From Gautieria morchelliformis (Eukaryota; Basidiomycota; Agaricomycetes; Gomphales; Gomphaceae): a DNA stretch of 64,000 nucleotides. The translations under genes and the position numbers were made by a program. Positions 21,258-33,000 of this stretch are shown in pieces (positions within the stretch are counted from its first letter, which is position 1; every line of letters starts with the position of its first letter). Under the pieces are notes generated by a model. It was not told the origin of the DNA and did not search any database. It saw nothing but the letters and a program-made list of their open reading frames with translations. The stretch spans positions 1 to 64,000 of the forward strand of contig WHVA01000534.1 in the NCBI GenBank assembly GCA_015179125.1. The letters run 5' to 3'.

Positions 21258-24200
21258 CTTCTAGCTTTTCAGCATCCTTGTACTGGCCAAAATACCGATA
21301 GGTTGAGGCAAGGTTGTCCTCCATGGCCGTCAGGGTGGATGGATGCTCCTCTGCCTTGCCTCCATCACTTGAACCTCCAGCTCCTCAGCATCCTTCCACT
21401 GGCCAAGACTCTGATAGGTTAAGGCAAGGTTGCCCATGACAGTCAGGGTGTCAGGATGTTCCTCACCAAGGACCCTCTTCATTGCCTCCGTCACTTGAAC
21501 CTCTAGCTCTTCAGCATCCTTCCACCGGCCCAAATTCTGATAGGTTGAGCCAAGGTTGCCCATAGTCCTCAAGGTGAGAGGATGCTCCTCACCAAGGGCA
21601 CTCTTCCTTGCCTCCATCACTTGAACCTCTAGCTTTTCAGCATCCTTCCACGCCCAAGTGCTGATAGGTTGAGCCAAGGTTACATATAGTCATCAGGGTG
21701 TCAGGATGCTCCACACCAAGGACCCTTTTCCTTGCCTCCATCACTTGAAGCTGGAGCTCTTCAGCATCTTTCCACTGGCCCAGACTCAGGTAGGTTGCAG
21801 AACAGTTGCCCATGGCCTTCAGGGTATGAGGATGGTCCTTACCATAGATCCTCTTCCTTCCCTCCATCACTTGAACTGCAAGCTCTTTAGCATCCTTCCA
21901 CCGGCCCAAATTCTGATAGGTTAAGGCAAGGTTGCCCATAGATATCAGGGTGTGAGGATGCTCCTCACCAAGGACCCTCTTCCTTGCCACCATTGCTTGA
22001 ACCTCCAGTTCTTCAGCATCCTTCCACTTGTCTAAATCATGATAGATTAAGGCAAGGTTCCCCATGGCTATCATGGTCTGAGGATGCTCCACACCAAGGA
22101 GCCTCATTCTTGTCTTCATCACTTGAACCTGCAGCTCTTCAGCATCCTTCCACTGGCCTAAATTCCAATAGGTTGTAGCAAGGTCGCTCATGGCAGTCAG
22201 GGTGTCAGTATGCTCCACACCAAGGATCCTCTTGCTTGCCTCCATCACTTGTACCTGCAGCTCTTCAGCATCCTTCCACTGGCCTAAATTGTGATAGGTT
22301 GAGGCAAGGTTGCCTATGGCGGCCAGGGTGTCAGTATGCTCCACACCAAGGACCTTCTTGCTTGCCTCTGTCACATGAACCTGCATCTCTTCAGCAACCT
22401 TCCACTGGCCCAACTCCCGATACGTTGAGGAAAGGTGGTCCATAGCTGACAGTGTGTCAGGATGCTCCTCACCAAGGAGCATCTTCCTTTCTGCTAGAAC
22501 TCGAACCTCCAGTTCTTTAGCATTGTTCCATTGCCCTGCTTCACAGAACACTCTTGAAAAATTTAGTGCCATGCTAAAATTTATGCCTTTTGTGTGTAGC
22601 TCATTAACATGAGGCAGAAGAGATCTCCTGAAGGCATAATCCTCTGTACTGTCTCCATCTGGGATAGCAAGTGCTAGTATATGCATTGTGCATACTTGGT
22701 TATTCTTCTGCTGTACCACCTCTAGATTGTCTTGAGCCCAGGCATGTACTAGTGGATGAAGGAAAAATGTGTTGTGTTCTTCATCGGTACTGATCAGTGA
22801 ATATGAAGCTAGTTCATTGATTATCTCCTGAAAGTGAAAGGCACTCCAGCCACCATTTGTGGTTTGAAAGTTATGTAGAAATTGTCTGGCATCATCAAAT
22901 GGTCCATCCAGATCCATGAGAGAAGCCTTTTGAAACATGCTTTTGGAAATCCCCCTACAATGTAGAAATGCACATAGGTGTAGCAGGGTTGCTGCTATAG
23001 GACTTAACTTTTTAAAGCTAATTTCCCATGTTGCATATACACTCCATGGATAATCATCTGCCATTTGTACTGACTGTTTGCTCATCAGTTGAGCCCGATC
23101 CTGCTGGAAAATCTCCAAGTATTCATTTAAGCTACATCCCTTTGAGATATAGGCACCTGCTTGTACAATGGCCAGGGGAAGATAGCCAAGTTCCTTGACA
23201 ATTAAAGATGCCAAGCTAAGATTGTTTGCAGAACCTGTGGCTGTAGAGAACACAAGGAGCAAATGAATAGCTTCCTCAGTGTTCATGCTTGACACATGAC
23301 AGTTGGAGCTGGGTGCATGCACACGACATTCCACATTGTGGCTGGTCACAATGGTGTTTCCATGCTTGCACAGTGGGAAGTACTTTCGAAGGTTTATGTT
23401 GTGATAATCAGCATTGTCCAGGAAGAGCAACCACCCTATGTGTTGTCCAGAAAGCCAGAGAAGGGCATCTTGGGCAGTCTCACCAATTCCCTCTTCCCAA
23501 GCAATTTCTTCAAGGCCAGACTTCATAGTGGTCACACTACTTGCATCAACATAATAGACTCTCCAAAAACTGAACATAAAACAAGTTAGCCCAAACATAA
23601 CAGCCCAGGTAAACTACTCCACCGTTGATAAAACCTTTCAATGAATGTCAATGCAATTTGTGTTTTTCCCACCCCACCAAGCCCATACAAGCGAAAAATC
23701 CGCTGTTCCTCCTCAACAGTGGATGTTCGGTCTGGAAAGAAGTATCCCTCAAGTTGCAAAAGGATATCAACTCTTCCAATAAATCTGCTTGTTGGTGGAG
23801 GACAAGCCTTACAGCCTCCATGTTTACCAGATAGCCGGCCAACAGTGCCTGTACCTATAGTATCTATGACAAAGTATATGTCATCAGCTGTGAAGCAACC
23901 CAAGTTATACGCACTGAGGTGTGATGCAGCTATCATGTTCCGCCGCTCCCTGAGAGCAATGACAACAGCCATTACCATCTCATTTACTTTTGCCCGCTGA
24001 AGATGCTGTAAGGTGTGTGTTGTCACCTCCGGTAACCTTTCCCACTGTGCCAATGTTACACCCTGCATTCCTTGCTCCACGTTGAACCGATTGTTATACA
24101 GACTAGGTGCTGGCAGTCCGGCAGTGGTCACATGTCCAGTGCCAATACTGACAACGCAAGCAATATGTTGGCGTGGAAATATGTGTTCAGCTTCATTGAG

Positions 24201-25214
24201 AAGTTGCTTGATAGGATTGTTGCAACCCAGGCCGGCATCGACGAAGGGTTCGCGCATGGGTGGATCGCCGATGAAAATCCGTTTGAAAAAAGTAGGAGCG
24301 GCAGACGTGGCACGAGCGGCTTCCCATATAGCACAGTCGAATGATTCGTGTTGGTCTACGCTGTATGTACGAAAGAGGCGGGGTGTGCTTATGTTATTTG
24401 CCGGCATCGCGCAGACGAAACTGGGCTACGGTCAGCTATGTACCTAGTCAAGAAGTAGCGTCATCGTGAACGTACGTTTTGCACGCTTTGCTGCTTTGTC
24501 TTGGATCAAGCATGCGAGCGTTAGGGTCACCAATCGATTCCTGGATGATGGCCTTGATAGCTTTCTCCAAATTGCTAGCCTTGAACATTCCGTCCTTCCA
24601 AAATGGTTTCTTATCCGAGAACACTTCTGAGGCGAATGTGCCATAGGCTTTGATCGCTTTATCTACGGACAGGCGGAGGCGGCCCAGCATGAGCGCTATG
24701 AGCCTGCATGGAACGTATTAGGGAGCGACGGTGATCGATGAGGAAGTAACTTACCCGCCTGTACTCGTACCGCAGATTAAGTCGAAGTATTCGCAAGGAA
24801 GGGGCACCGTGGGTCGGCCTTCTTGACGCTGGATTCTTTGCATGATTTCTTGTAGTATGATAAGCTCGGACAAGCCGCGGATGCCGCCGCCATCTGCTGA
24901 GGGGGTCAGAAGGCGACATAACAAGCATGAAGGCATTACCGAGCGAAAGCAACCTGAGCCCGGCACCTCGATGCTCATCGGTTTGCGTCGTGGGGGTAGA
25001 TTCGATGCCCGTTCTCCCTGCAGCAAGACCAGAAGTAGACGGCGATACAACCTATTCATGAATATTCGTCAGATATGCCGCCCCGTTAATTGTCTAGCGT
25101 CCTGGAATAAACTTTGCTTACCTCTGAGGATACCAAAGACGGTTTTTCGATCAGCGGCGTTTCGTCATGCCTGGATGAAGGGGAAGCTTTGGCGATCTGC
25201 TCTTTATGGTCCAT
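21258..25214 (-). pseudogene. Patatin-NB-ARC-TPR (fungal NLR-type) gene, left copy, broken
   Basis: The minus-strand exons mirror the right copy: 25214-25122, 25051-24940, 24893-24755, 24703-24476, 24420-23623 and 23569 to the end, with GT-AG introns of 70, 46, 51, 55 and 53 bp. The patatin domain keeps DGGGIRG, GTSTGG and DAGLGCNNP; NB-ARC keeps the P-loop GLGGVGKT and the LLFLDNADY block. Nine 42-residue kinesin-light-chain-type TPR units follow. Differences from the right copy: a 36-codon in-frame deletion between patatin and linker, a 2-base deletion near 21655 that shifts the frame inside the TPR array, and a further shift near the end. It has two more TPR units than the right copy. Probably a decayed paralogue, although a truncated protein of about 1000 residues is possible. 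Confidence 0.85.
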
Positions 25215-25640
25215 GGAGGAGTTAGAGGTCATAGTAGTATGGGATGAAGGAGGAGGCAGTGGGAGGTAACTACGGTGAGAACGTGGGCATGAGAAGACTT
25301 GACAAGTTAGGTACTGCGGGCCTACCCGGTAACTCGTATGCGTAGACCTTTTATTGGGTGACTTTCTGCTGCCTAAAATCCTACACTCGCCGTCCTAAAG
25401 CAGCTTTGTGTGAGAAAAGTTGTATGTTTAGACCAAGTTTCACACCGTAAGGCAATTTTCAACCCAGAGTCGTAAGGTCCTGTCCTGCCGACTGCCGTAT
25501 GACTCTCGGCATCTCGCTGGCCCCCACTTATAGCCACTGCAGTCAGCCAGCCGTTGTAGATTGAGGTGTTGGTATCCAACTTGGGCCGAATGTGATGCCA
25601 GCTCCTGTACGTGGAGCCGGGGGACGGTGCCTGTGCACCG
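25215..25640 (-). promoter_or_regulatory. Upstream region of the left NLR copy, shared with the right copy
   Basis: Clear similarity to 29540-30054 inverted, including GCGAGATGCCGAGAGTCATACG and GGCAGCAGAAAGTCACCCAAT. It therefore belongs to the duplicated unit and probably holds the promoter and 5' UTR. The motif around the GGCAGCRGAAAGTCACCCAATAAA block appears once here and twice upstream of the right copy. Confidence 0.5.
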
Positions 25641-27232
25641 TACTGCGAGACCCCGGGAGTGTCCTTGGGGTGGGGAGACGGGGCGTGTGAACCGTAGGGA
25701 AATGCGCATTTTGTGTAAGCGCGCATGTATGGTTACACCAGGTTGTACATGTATTTTACAGCCGGCTGTACGGTCCAAATACAACCGGCGTCAGTTGCTT
25801 GTCCCGCTGAAATGACGAAGGCTCCTAGACGCCCTTGAGCTTTATATTCCTGCGTCTGGGACTAGGTCATGATGGCAAAATGCACACTGGGCAAACGGTC
25901 ATTGTATGTTAATGATTCACGGTTATACAGGTCTTCGTTTCCGGATGTCGCACGCAGGGCCCACTGAGAATCATTTAATAGGCATGATTTTGGTGTGTAA
26001 TCACTAAATCATTCAGGAGATTGACTACCAACCACAAATAGAAATCACTGTGCGTGGGAGCGAACTTCCAAGGTGAACTTCTCGTGGCTCAACTTGAAAA
26101 AGGTGCCATGAACCATCCGCGCTCACTGGGCCCAAAGTGCAATGCGTATCCGTTTATGGTGGGGCACGTGCCCACAAGTAGTCGGAGAGCCGCGCGGAAA
26201 AGATCAGCTTGATGTCAATGTCAAACAGTCAAGGCGGTGAGGTAAGGGCGACAGGATTGGTGAAGCAGTGTGGTGAGGGCAACGGAATTGTGGCAGCGAG
26301 GCAAGCTCGAGCCAGGCGGGGTATGGAGGGGCGTGATCGGTAAGGGCGGTGTTCATGAGGAAGTGGGGTGAGGTCGCGGTTCACGAGGAGCTGAGGTGGG
26401 TCCTGGGTCTATTTTACTGGCCGGCATCTACGAATTACAGCAAAACGTGCAGGTGGTTGGAAATGCTGAGATACTGATCACATGACGATCGGCGTACATG
26501 CGTCATGAGGAAAACAGGAACTCACACTTTCAATGTAACTCCCTGCTCGTGCCTACTTGTATGGTTAGACAACCACAAGCAGGGGCCAAACTCCGTGTGC
26601 AAGCGCTGTTGCGTGTGCGGCTAGCCGCCGAGAAGCTTCCGGGCGGGACCAGGACCAGCAGGGCTCCGTGGGCCCGGGGTTGCGGGAAGAGCCACTGGGA
26701 GAGGTTGTTATCTAGGGGGATGAAGAAGCCTAGCACTGATATCTGATATGCTCATCTTATCGTTGAAGCCCTTGAGTACTGAGTTTTTGATGCAAGCGAG
26801 CGTCGGGAATAAGTAACTACAGGAGTGATTACAATTTAATTAATAAAAGTGGGATATATGCGCATGCATTCTTTCAATAAGTAAGTATTAGGGGTGGAAC
26901 GAAACGAAAACGATAAGTAAGAACATTTTTAAGCGGACACAACAGGTAGATCATGGGATGTTCGATCGAAACGGGGCCAAACACGGAAGATACTGGGATA
27001 CTGTGCAGGAAATCTGATGTGGAAAGTGGAAAGCGACGAGGACAAGTTGTGCAGGTGCAGGTGACAGATGTGATTAAGAGCGATGAGGATTCCACCCGTT
27101 AGAAGTTATTTACGATTAATGTCGTAAGTTAGGTAGGAGCGGGGGGTTGAATGGAGGAAACGTGTCGTTTGATGCAGTGCGAGGCGTCGCTCGTTGCTGT
27201 TACGAGCCCCGCCCACCGGCAGAATGATCGCT
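25641..27232. other. Single-copy spacer between NLR copies, no gene recognised
   Basis: Neither arm of the inverted duplication extends here. Short open frames exist (for example plus 26498-26746) but none has a recognisable domain, length or codon signal. GC content is higher than in the transposon-rich flanks. Confidence 0.4.
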
Positions 27233-27284
27233 CTCCTCCTCCTCCTCCTCCTCCTCCTCCTCCTCCTCCTCCTCCTCCTCCTCC
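27233..27284. repeat. (CTC)n microsatellite, about 17 units
   Basis: An uninterrupted trinucleotide run just past the stop of the homeodomain-type frame. In another minus frame it would code for a Glu run, but nothing else supports coding. Confidence 0.95.
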
Positions 27285-27308
27285 GCCTCGGCGTCCTCAG
27301 CCCGGCCC

Positions 27309-28709
27309 TCATCCGGATCGCGCGGGCGGCTCAAACGCGCCCACGCTCCCGCCGGGCCGCCCAAAGTCATACGCATGTCCTTGAGTGTCCCTTCGCGACA
27401 CACCACCACCGTGCTCCCGCCGGGGCTGGGGCTGACGCCCCGTCCCGGGCCCTGTGGCTGTGGCTGTGGCGGCGCGCGTGCCGCTCCCCGTCCCCCGCCG
27501 CGCGCGCAGGCTCAGGCTCAGGCTCTCGAAGACGACGGAGCGCACGGGGTCGAAGCGGCGCTCGGGCATGCCCGCCGTCGATGTCGATGTCGATGCCGCG
27601 CTCGTGCTCGTGCTCGTGCTCGACTCGGCGTGCGCGTGCGCGTGCTGTTGCATCTGCATAGGCAGGGGCGGGGACCAGCCTGAGTGGCGCACAGCAGTAG
27701 CGGAAGGGGTGGGGCGCGGGTCCAGGCCATGATGCGCAGGCAGCGGCAGCGTGCGTGCCGTGTCCGAATTCGGGCGCTGTCGCGCATATACGTGTGCGGG
27801 CCCCCCCGCGGGGGGTGGCGGGTGCAGCGTCGGCGGACCAGGACCAGGACCAGGACCCGGGGACTCCCACTGCGACGCAGGCTGCAGCGTGAACGGCTGC
27901 GATATATTCCTATCCATATCCCCCGCTGCGTGCCGCGCAGGCGGCGTACCACTGTACGGGGACGGGAGGACGGACGACGACATCTCGGACGGCGGCTCGA
28001 GGCGCGCGAAGGGCGCTGGTGGCGGTCATGGTGTTCGTGGGGCGAGCCGCTGCGGCGGAAGCTCAAGCTCAGGTCCGGTAGAGGTGGCGGCGGCGGAAGC
28101 GGACGCGCGTCGTGAAATGGGCCTGTGCCCGCGCCCGCGGGGCGCTGGTCGAACCGGAGCGGAGGCAGCTGTATGGGAGACTCCGAGCGCCGCGGCGGCG
28201 GCGGGATGCGCGTGCGCGTACACGTCCGCCGGATGTGCCTGGTACTGATACTGTTGTGGAGTGGGAGGTGGTGGGAACCCGCCCGCGTGCGTGTGTGTGC
28301 TGAGGCGACCATCACCACCGTGCCTCGTGTCAGGCGGCGGCGCAAATAAATGCGGCATGCTCCTGCTGAGACGGCGCTCGTGCGCCGTCATGTACTCAAG
28401 CGGGTACACCGCATCCAGTGCCATTCCCATGCCCAGGCCAACGGCGGGCAGATGCGTATGCGTCGCACCGCCAGAAGCAGACGACGCTTCCGGAAGCGAC
28501 GGTGACCCCCAGCCCGCACCGGCACCGGCACCTGCAGCGTCCACATCCATCTCCTGGTCCTGGTCTGTCCCAGTCCCGGATAGGCCAGACGACCCCGGCG
28601 CGGAGCCCCCCTCGGTAGACGGCCCCGACGTATACGCGCCGAACTGTGGAGGTCACTCCCCTACGGTGGAGGTGTCCTGCCGCAGTTTGCGAGCCTTCTG
28701 TCTCTGATT
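27309..28709 (-). pseudogene. Last exon of a homeodomain-type transcription factor, two in-frame TGAs
   Basis: A good acceptor (TTTTTTGCATGCAG, minus) ends at 28710. The exon begins NQRQKARKLRQD, which fits the end of homeodomain helix 3 after a WFQ at the previous exon (Asn51 and Arg53 present). One reading frame then runs 467 codons to the stop at 27309, rich in Pro, Ala, Ser, Thr and His repeats, as in fungal homeodomain C-termini. It is interrupted only by TGA at 28653 and 28026, each of which could come from CGA by C-to-T at CpG. The first homeodomain helices were not found upstream, so the gene is cut. GC-rich third positions mark it as host sequence. Confidence 0.5.
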
Positions 28710-29539
28710 CTGCATGCAAAAAAGATTTTTTTTTTTTTTAATCTGACATGGCTGATACCCCCGCAGGCAGCCGCGGTGCAAATAATAAGTGTACACACCT
28801 GAAGCCATCCCTGAGGGACCGTTAATTGAAAGGCATGATATGATTAGTATGCCCCGAGAGGGACGACAAGGACTGGCACAAACCAACCTGCACTTTCCGG
28901 GGACTGACACCAATTGAGCGACCCACCTCCTCTCTCATCGCTGTTGTCGGACACCGACTCTATAACGATGATTAGCACGAGTACATAGAGAGAATGGCAG
29001 ATATGGCATCGCACCTGTGCAAGCAGCGCATGGAGCACAGCAGACTGGTCGGACGGCGCAATGTCTGCACCCTGTGGCACGGCAGGGCCACCGAGCATCA
29101 CCACCTGAATTTCCCCAAAGTATGCACTTCCCCGCAATGTTCCAGATCTCTATGACCGATCAAGGCGGCAGATGGTGTCAATGGCCCCCAAGACGTCTGC
29201 GACGCTGCGCGACGACCTATCCCAGGCATGCGCTGAATAACCTCGCTGAGAGCATTCGCCGCTTTTAGATTCAGTCTTACAGTAAGGCCAAAGTCAATGA
29301 CATAACATACTATTTCTGTGGCTATCCAGATTGCGGGCACGAAGGTCGCTTCGATAGTAGGTGGAGCCGGTGCATCCACGTGATGCGACGTGCTGGTAGG
29401 CGCCGTTACCAGAGTTTCGGGTTTTTCCTGATGACTTCCTGAGAAAGCCTGAATGGTAAATAAAATATCCGGTCCAGAGCAAACATGTTTGTGGAAGGGG
29501 GGAGGATGGAATGGCTTCTTCGAAAATGCAGCTCACATA
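28710..29539. other. Spacer with remnants, no intact gene
   Basis: Holds a T/A run (28726-28740) probably in an intron of the gene above. A minus frame near 29345-29260 matches the short conserved frame at 18184-18270. The expected upstream homeodomain exons are absent. Confidence 0.4.
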
Positions 29540-30054
29540 GGAACCCAGCACAGCGACCCTTGGTACGTGGCGGGATGTGCAGCAGCTGGCACATTCCGCC
29601 CAATTTGGACATCAACACCATTACAACGGCTGACCCAGGAGCTTGGTTAGAAGTCGGGCCAAGCGAGATGCTGAGAGTCATGCGGCGGTGACAGCTTGGA
29701 CCTTCAAGGACTCTCGATTGAAAATTGGTCTCAAACCTGGTCTAAACCTACAACTTTTCTCACACAATGCTGCTTTAGAACTGCGAGTGTAAGATTTTAG
29801 GCAGCGGAAAGTCACCCAATAAAGGGTCTCTACGAGTTATCGGGTAGACCCGCATGGTCTAAACCTACAACTTTCTCACACAAAGCTGGTTTAGAACTGC
29901 GAGTTGAGGATTTCAGGCAGCGGAAAGTCACCCAATAAATTTCTACGAGTTCCCGGGTAGACCCGCAGTGCCTTGTCAAGTGAAAGTCTTCTCATTCCCA
30001 TGTTCTCACCGCAGTTGCCTCGCACTCTGTACCACCATCACCTCTAACTCCTCC
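29540..30054 (+). promoter_or_regulatory. Upstream region of the right NLR copy
   Basis: Inverted counterpart of 25215-25640. A block of about 120 bp (CTACAACTTTTCTCACACAA through GGAAAGTCACCCAATAAA) is tandemly duplicated here (29748-29822 and 29868-29940) but single in the left copy. Likely contains the promoter; no TATA box was assigned. Confidence 0.5.
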
Positions 30055-33000
30055 ATGGACCATAAAGAGCAGATCGCCAAAGCTCCCCCTTCATCCAAGC
30101 ATGACGAAATGCCGCCGATGGCAAAGCCGTCTTTGGCATCCTCAGAGGTAAGCAAAGTTTATTCCAGGACGCTAGACAATCAAGGGGACGGCATATCTGA
30201 CGATTATTCACGAATAGGCGGCATCGCCGTCTACTTGTGGTCTTGCTGTAGAGAGAACGGGCATCGAACCTACCCCCACGATGCAAACCGATGAGCATCG
30301 AGGTGCTGGGCTCAGGTTGCTTTCACTCGGCAATGTTTTCATGCTTGTGATATGATACCTTCTGACTTCCTCAGCAGATGGCGGCGGCATCCGTGGATTG
30401 TCAGAACTTATCGTACTACAAGAAATCATGCAAAGAATCCAGCGCCGAGAAGGGCGGCCCACGGTACCCCTTCCTTGCGAATATTTCGACTTAATCTGCG
30501 GTACGAGTACAGGCGGGTAGGTTACTTCTTTATCGATCACCATCGCTCTCTAATATGTTTCACGCAGACTTATAGCCCTCATGCTGGGCCGCCTCCGCCT
30601 GTCCGTAGATAAAGCGATCAAAGCCTACGGCACATTCGCCTCACAAGTGTTCTCGGATAAGAAACCATTTTGGAAGGACGGAATGTTCAAGGCTAGCAAT
30701 TTGGAGAAAGCTATCAAGGCCATCATCCAGGAATCGATTGGTGACCCTAACGCTCGCATGCTTGATCCAAGACAAAGCAGCGAAGTGTGCAAAACGTACG
30801 TTCACGATGACGCTACTTCTTGACTAGGTACATAGCTGACCGTAGCCCAGTTTCGTCTGCGCGATGCCGGCAAATAACATAAGCACACCCCGCCTCTTTC
30901 GTACATACAGCGTAGACCAACACGAATCATTCGACTGTGCTATATGGGAGGCCGCTCGTGCCACGTCTGCCGCTCCTACTTTTTTCAAACGGATTTTCAT
31001 CGGCGATCCACCCATGCGCGAACCCTTCGTCGATGCCGGCCTGGGTTGCAACAATCCTATCAAGCAACTTCTCAATGAAGCTGAACACATATTTCCACGC
31101 CAACATATTGCTTGCGTTGTCAGTATTGGCACTGGACATGTGACCACTGCCGGACTGCCAGCACCTAGTCTGTATAACAATGTCATACCACTAAGTGTAG
31201 CTGAGGTATTGAAGAAGATCACAACAGAATGTGAGGTGACAGCAGAGGAAATCGAGCGTCGCTTTGGATCTGTGGCGAATGTTTACTTTCGGTTCAACGT
31301 GGAGCAAGGAATGCAGGGTGTAACATTGGCACAATGGGAATGTTTACCTGAGGTGACAACACACACCTTACAGCATCTTCAGCGGGCAAAAGTAAACGAG
31401 ATGGTAATGGCTGCTGTCATTGCTCTCAGGGAACGGCGGGAAGTGATAGCTGCTGCACACCTCAGTGCGTCCAACTTGCAATGCCTCGCAACTAATGACA
31501 TATATTTTATGGTAGATACTGTAGGCACGGGTACTATTGGCCAGCTGTCAGGTAAACGTGGAGCTGGCAGTAAGGCCTGTCCCCCACCAACAAGCAGATT
31601 TACTGGAAGAGTTGATATCCTTTTGCAACTTGAGGCATACTTCTTTCCAGACCGAACATCCACTGTTAAGGAGGAACAGCACATCTTTCTTTTGTATGGG
31701 CTTGGTGGGGCAGGAAAAACACAGATTGCATTGATGTTCATTGAGAAATTTTACCAATGGTGGTGTGGTTTATCTCAGGCTGTCATGTTTTGGCTAACTT
31801 GGTTTATGTTCAGTTTTTGGAGGGTCTATTATGTTGATGCAAGTAGTGTGACCACTATGGAGTCTGGCCTTGGAGAAATTGCTTGGGAAGAGGGAATTGG
31901 TGAGACTGCCAAAGATGCCCTTCTCTGGCTTTCTGGACAACACAAAGGGTGGTTGCTCTTCCTGGACAATGCTGATGATCACAACATAAACCTTCGAAAG
32001 TACTTCCCACTGTGCAAGCATGGAAACATCATTGTGACCAGCCGCAATGTGGAGTGTCGTGTGCATGCACCCAGCTCCAACTGCCATGTGTCAAGCATGA
32101 GCACCAAGGAAGCTATTCAGTTGCTCCTTGTGAGCTCTACAGCCACAGGTTTCGCTAAGAATCTTAGCTTAGCATCTTTGATTGTCAAAGAACTTGGCTA
32201 TCTTCCCCTGGCTATTGTACAAGCAGGTGCCTATATCTCAAAGGGATGCAGCTTAAATGAATACTTGGAGATTTTCCAGCAGGATCGGGCTCAACTGATG
32301 AGCAAACAGTCAGTACAAATGGCAGATGATTATCCATGGGGTGTATATGCAACATGGGAAATGAGCTTTAAAAAGTTAAGTCCTATAGCAGCCACCCTGC
32401 TACACCTGTGTGCATTTCTACATTGTAGGGGGATTTCCAAAAGCATGTTTCAAAAGGCTTTTCTCATGGATGTGGATGGACCATTTGATGATGCAAAACA
32501 ATTTCTACATAACTTTCAAACCACAGATGGTGACTGGAGTGCTTTTCAATTTCAGGAGATCATCAATGAACTAGCTTCATATTCACTAATCAGTACTGAT
32601 GAAGAAGATAACACATTTTTCCTTCATCCACTAGTGCATGCCTGGGCTCGAGATAGCCTAGATGTGGTACAGCAGGAGAATAACCAAGTCTGCACAATGC
32701 ATATACTAGCACTTGCTATCCCAGATGGAGACAGTACCGAGGATTATACTGTCAGGAGATCTCTTCTGCCTCACATTAATGAGCTGCACACAAAACGCAT
32801 AGATTTCATCAATGCACTAAAATTTGCAAGGGTGTTCTGTGAAGCAGGGCGATTGAACAACACTAAAGAGCTGGAGGTTCGTTTTTTAGAAGAAAGGAAG
32901 AGGCTCCTTGGTGAGAAGCAGCCTGACAGCCTGTCAGCTATGGACCACCTTTCCTCAACTTATTGGGATTTGAGCCAGTGGAAGGATACTGAAGAGATGC

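Noticed and set aside
26498..26746. 82-codon plus frame in the NLR spacer
   Set aside because: Short, no domain, no intron or conserved relative in the window; nothing separates it from chance.
27233..27284. Poly-Glu coding run in a minus frame
   Set aside because: It lies beyond the stop of the supported frame and is best read as a trinucleotide microsatellite.
27518..28345. 275-codon minus frame in the GC-rich spacer
   Set aside because: It is a shadow of the homeodomain-type frame in the next register, highly Arg-rich as expected for an off-frame translation of GC-rich sequence.
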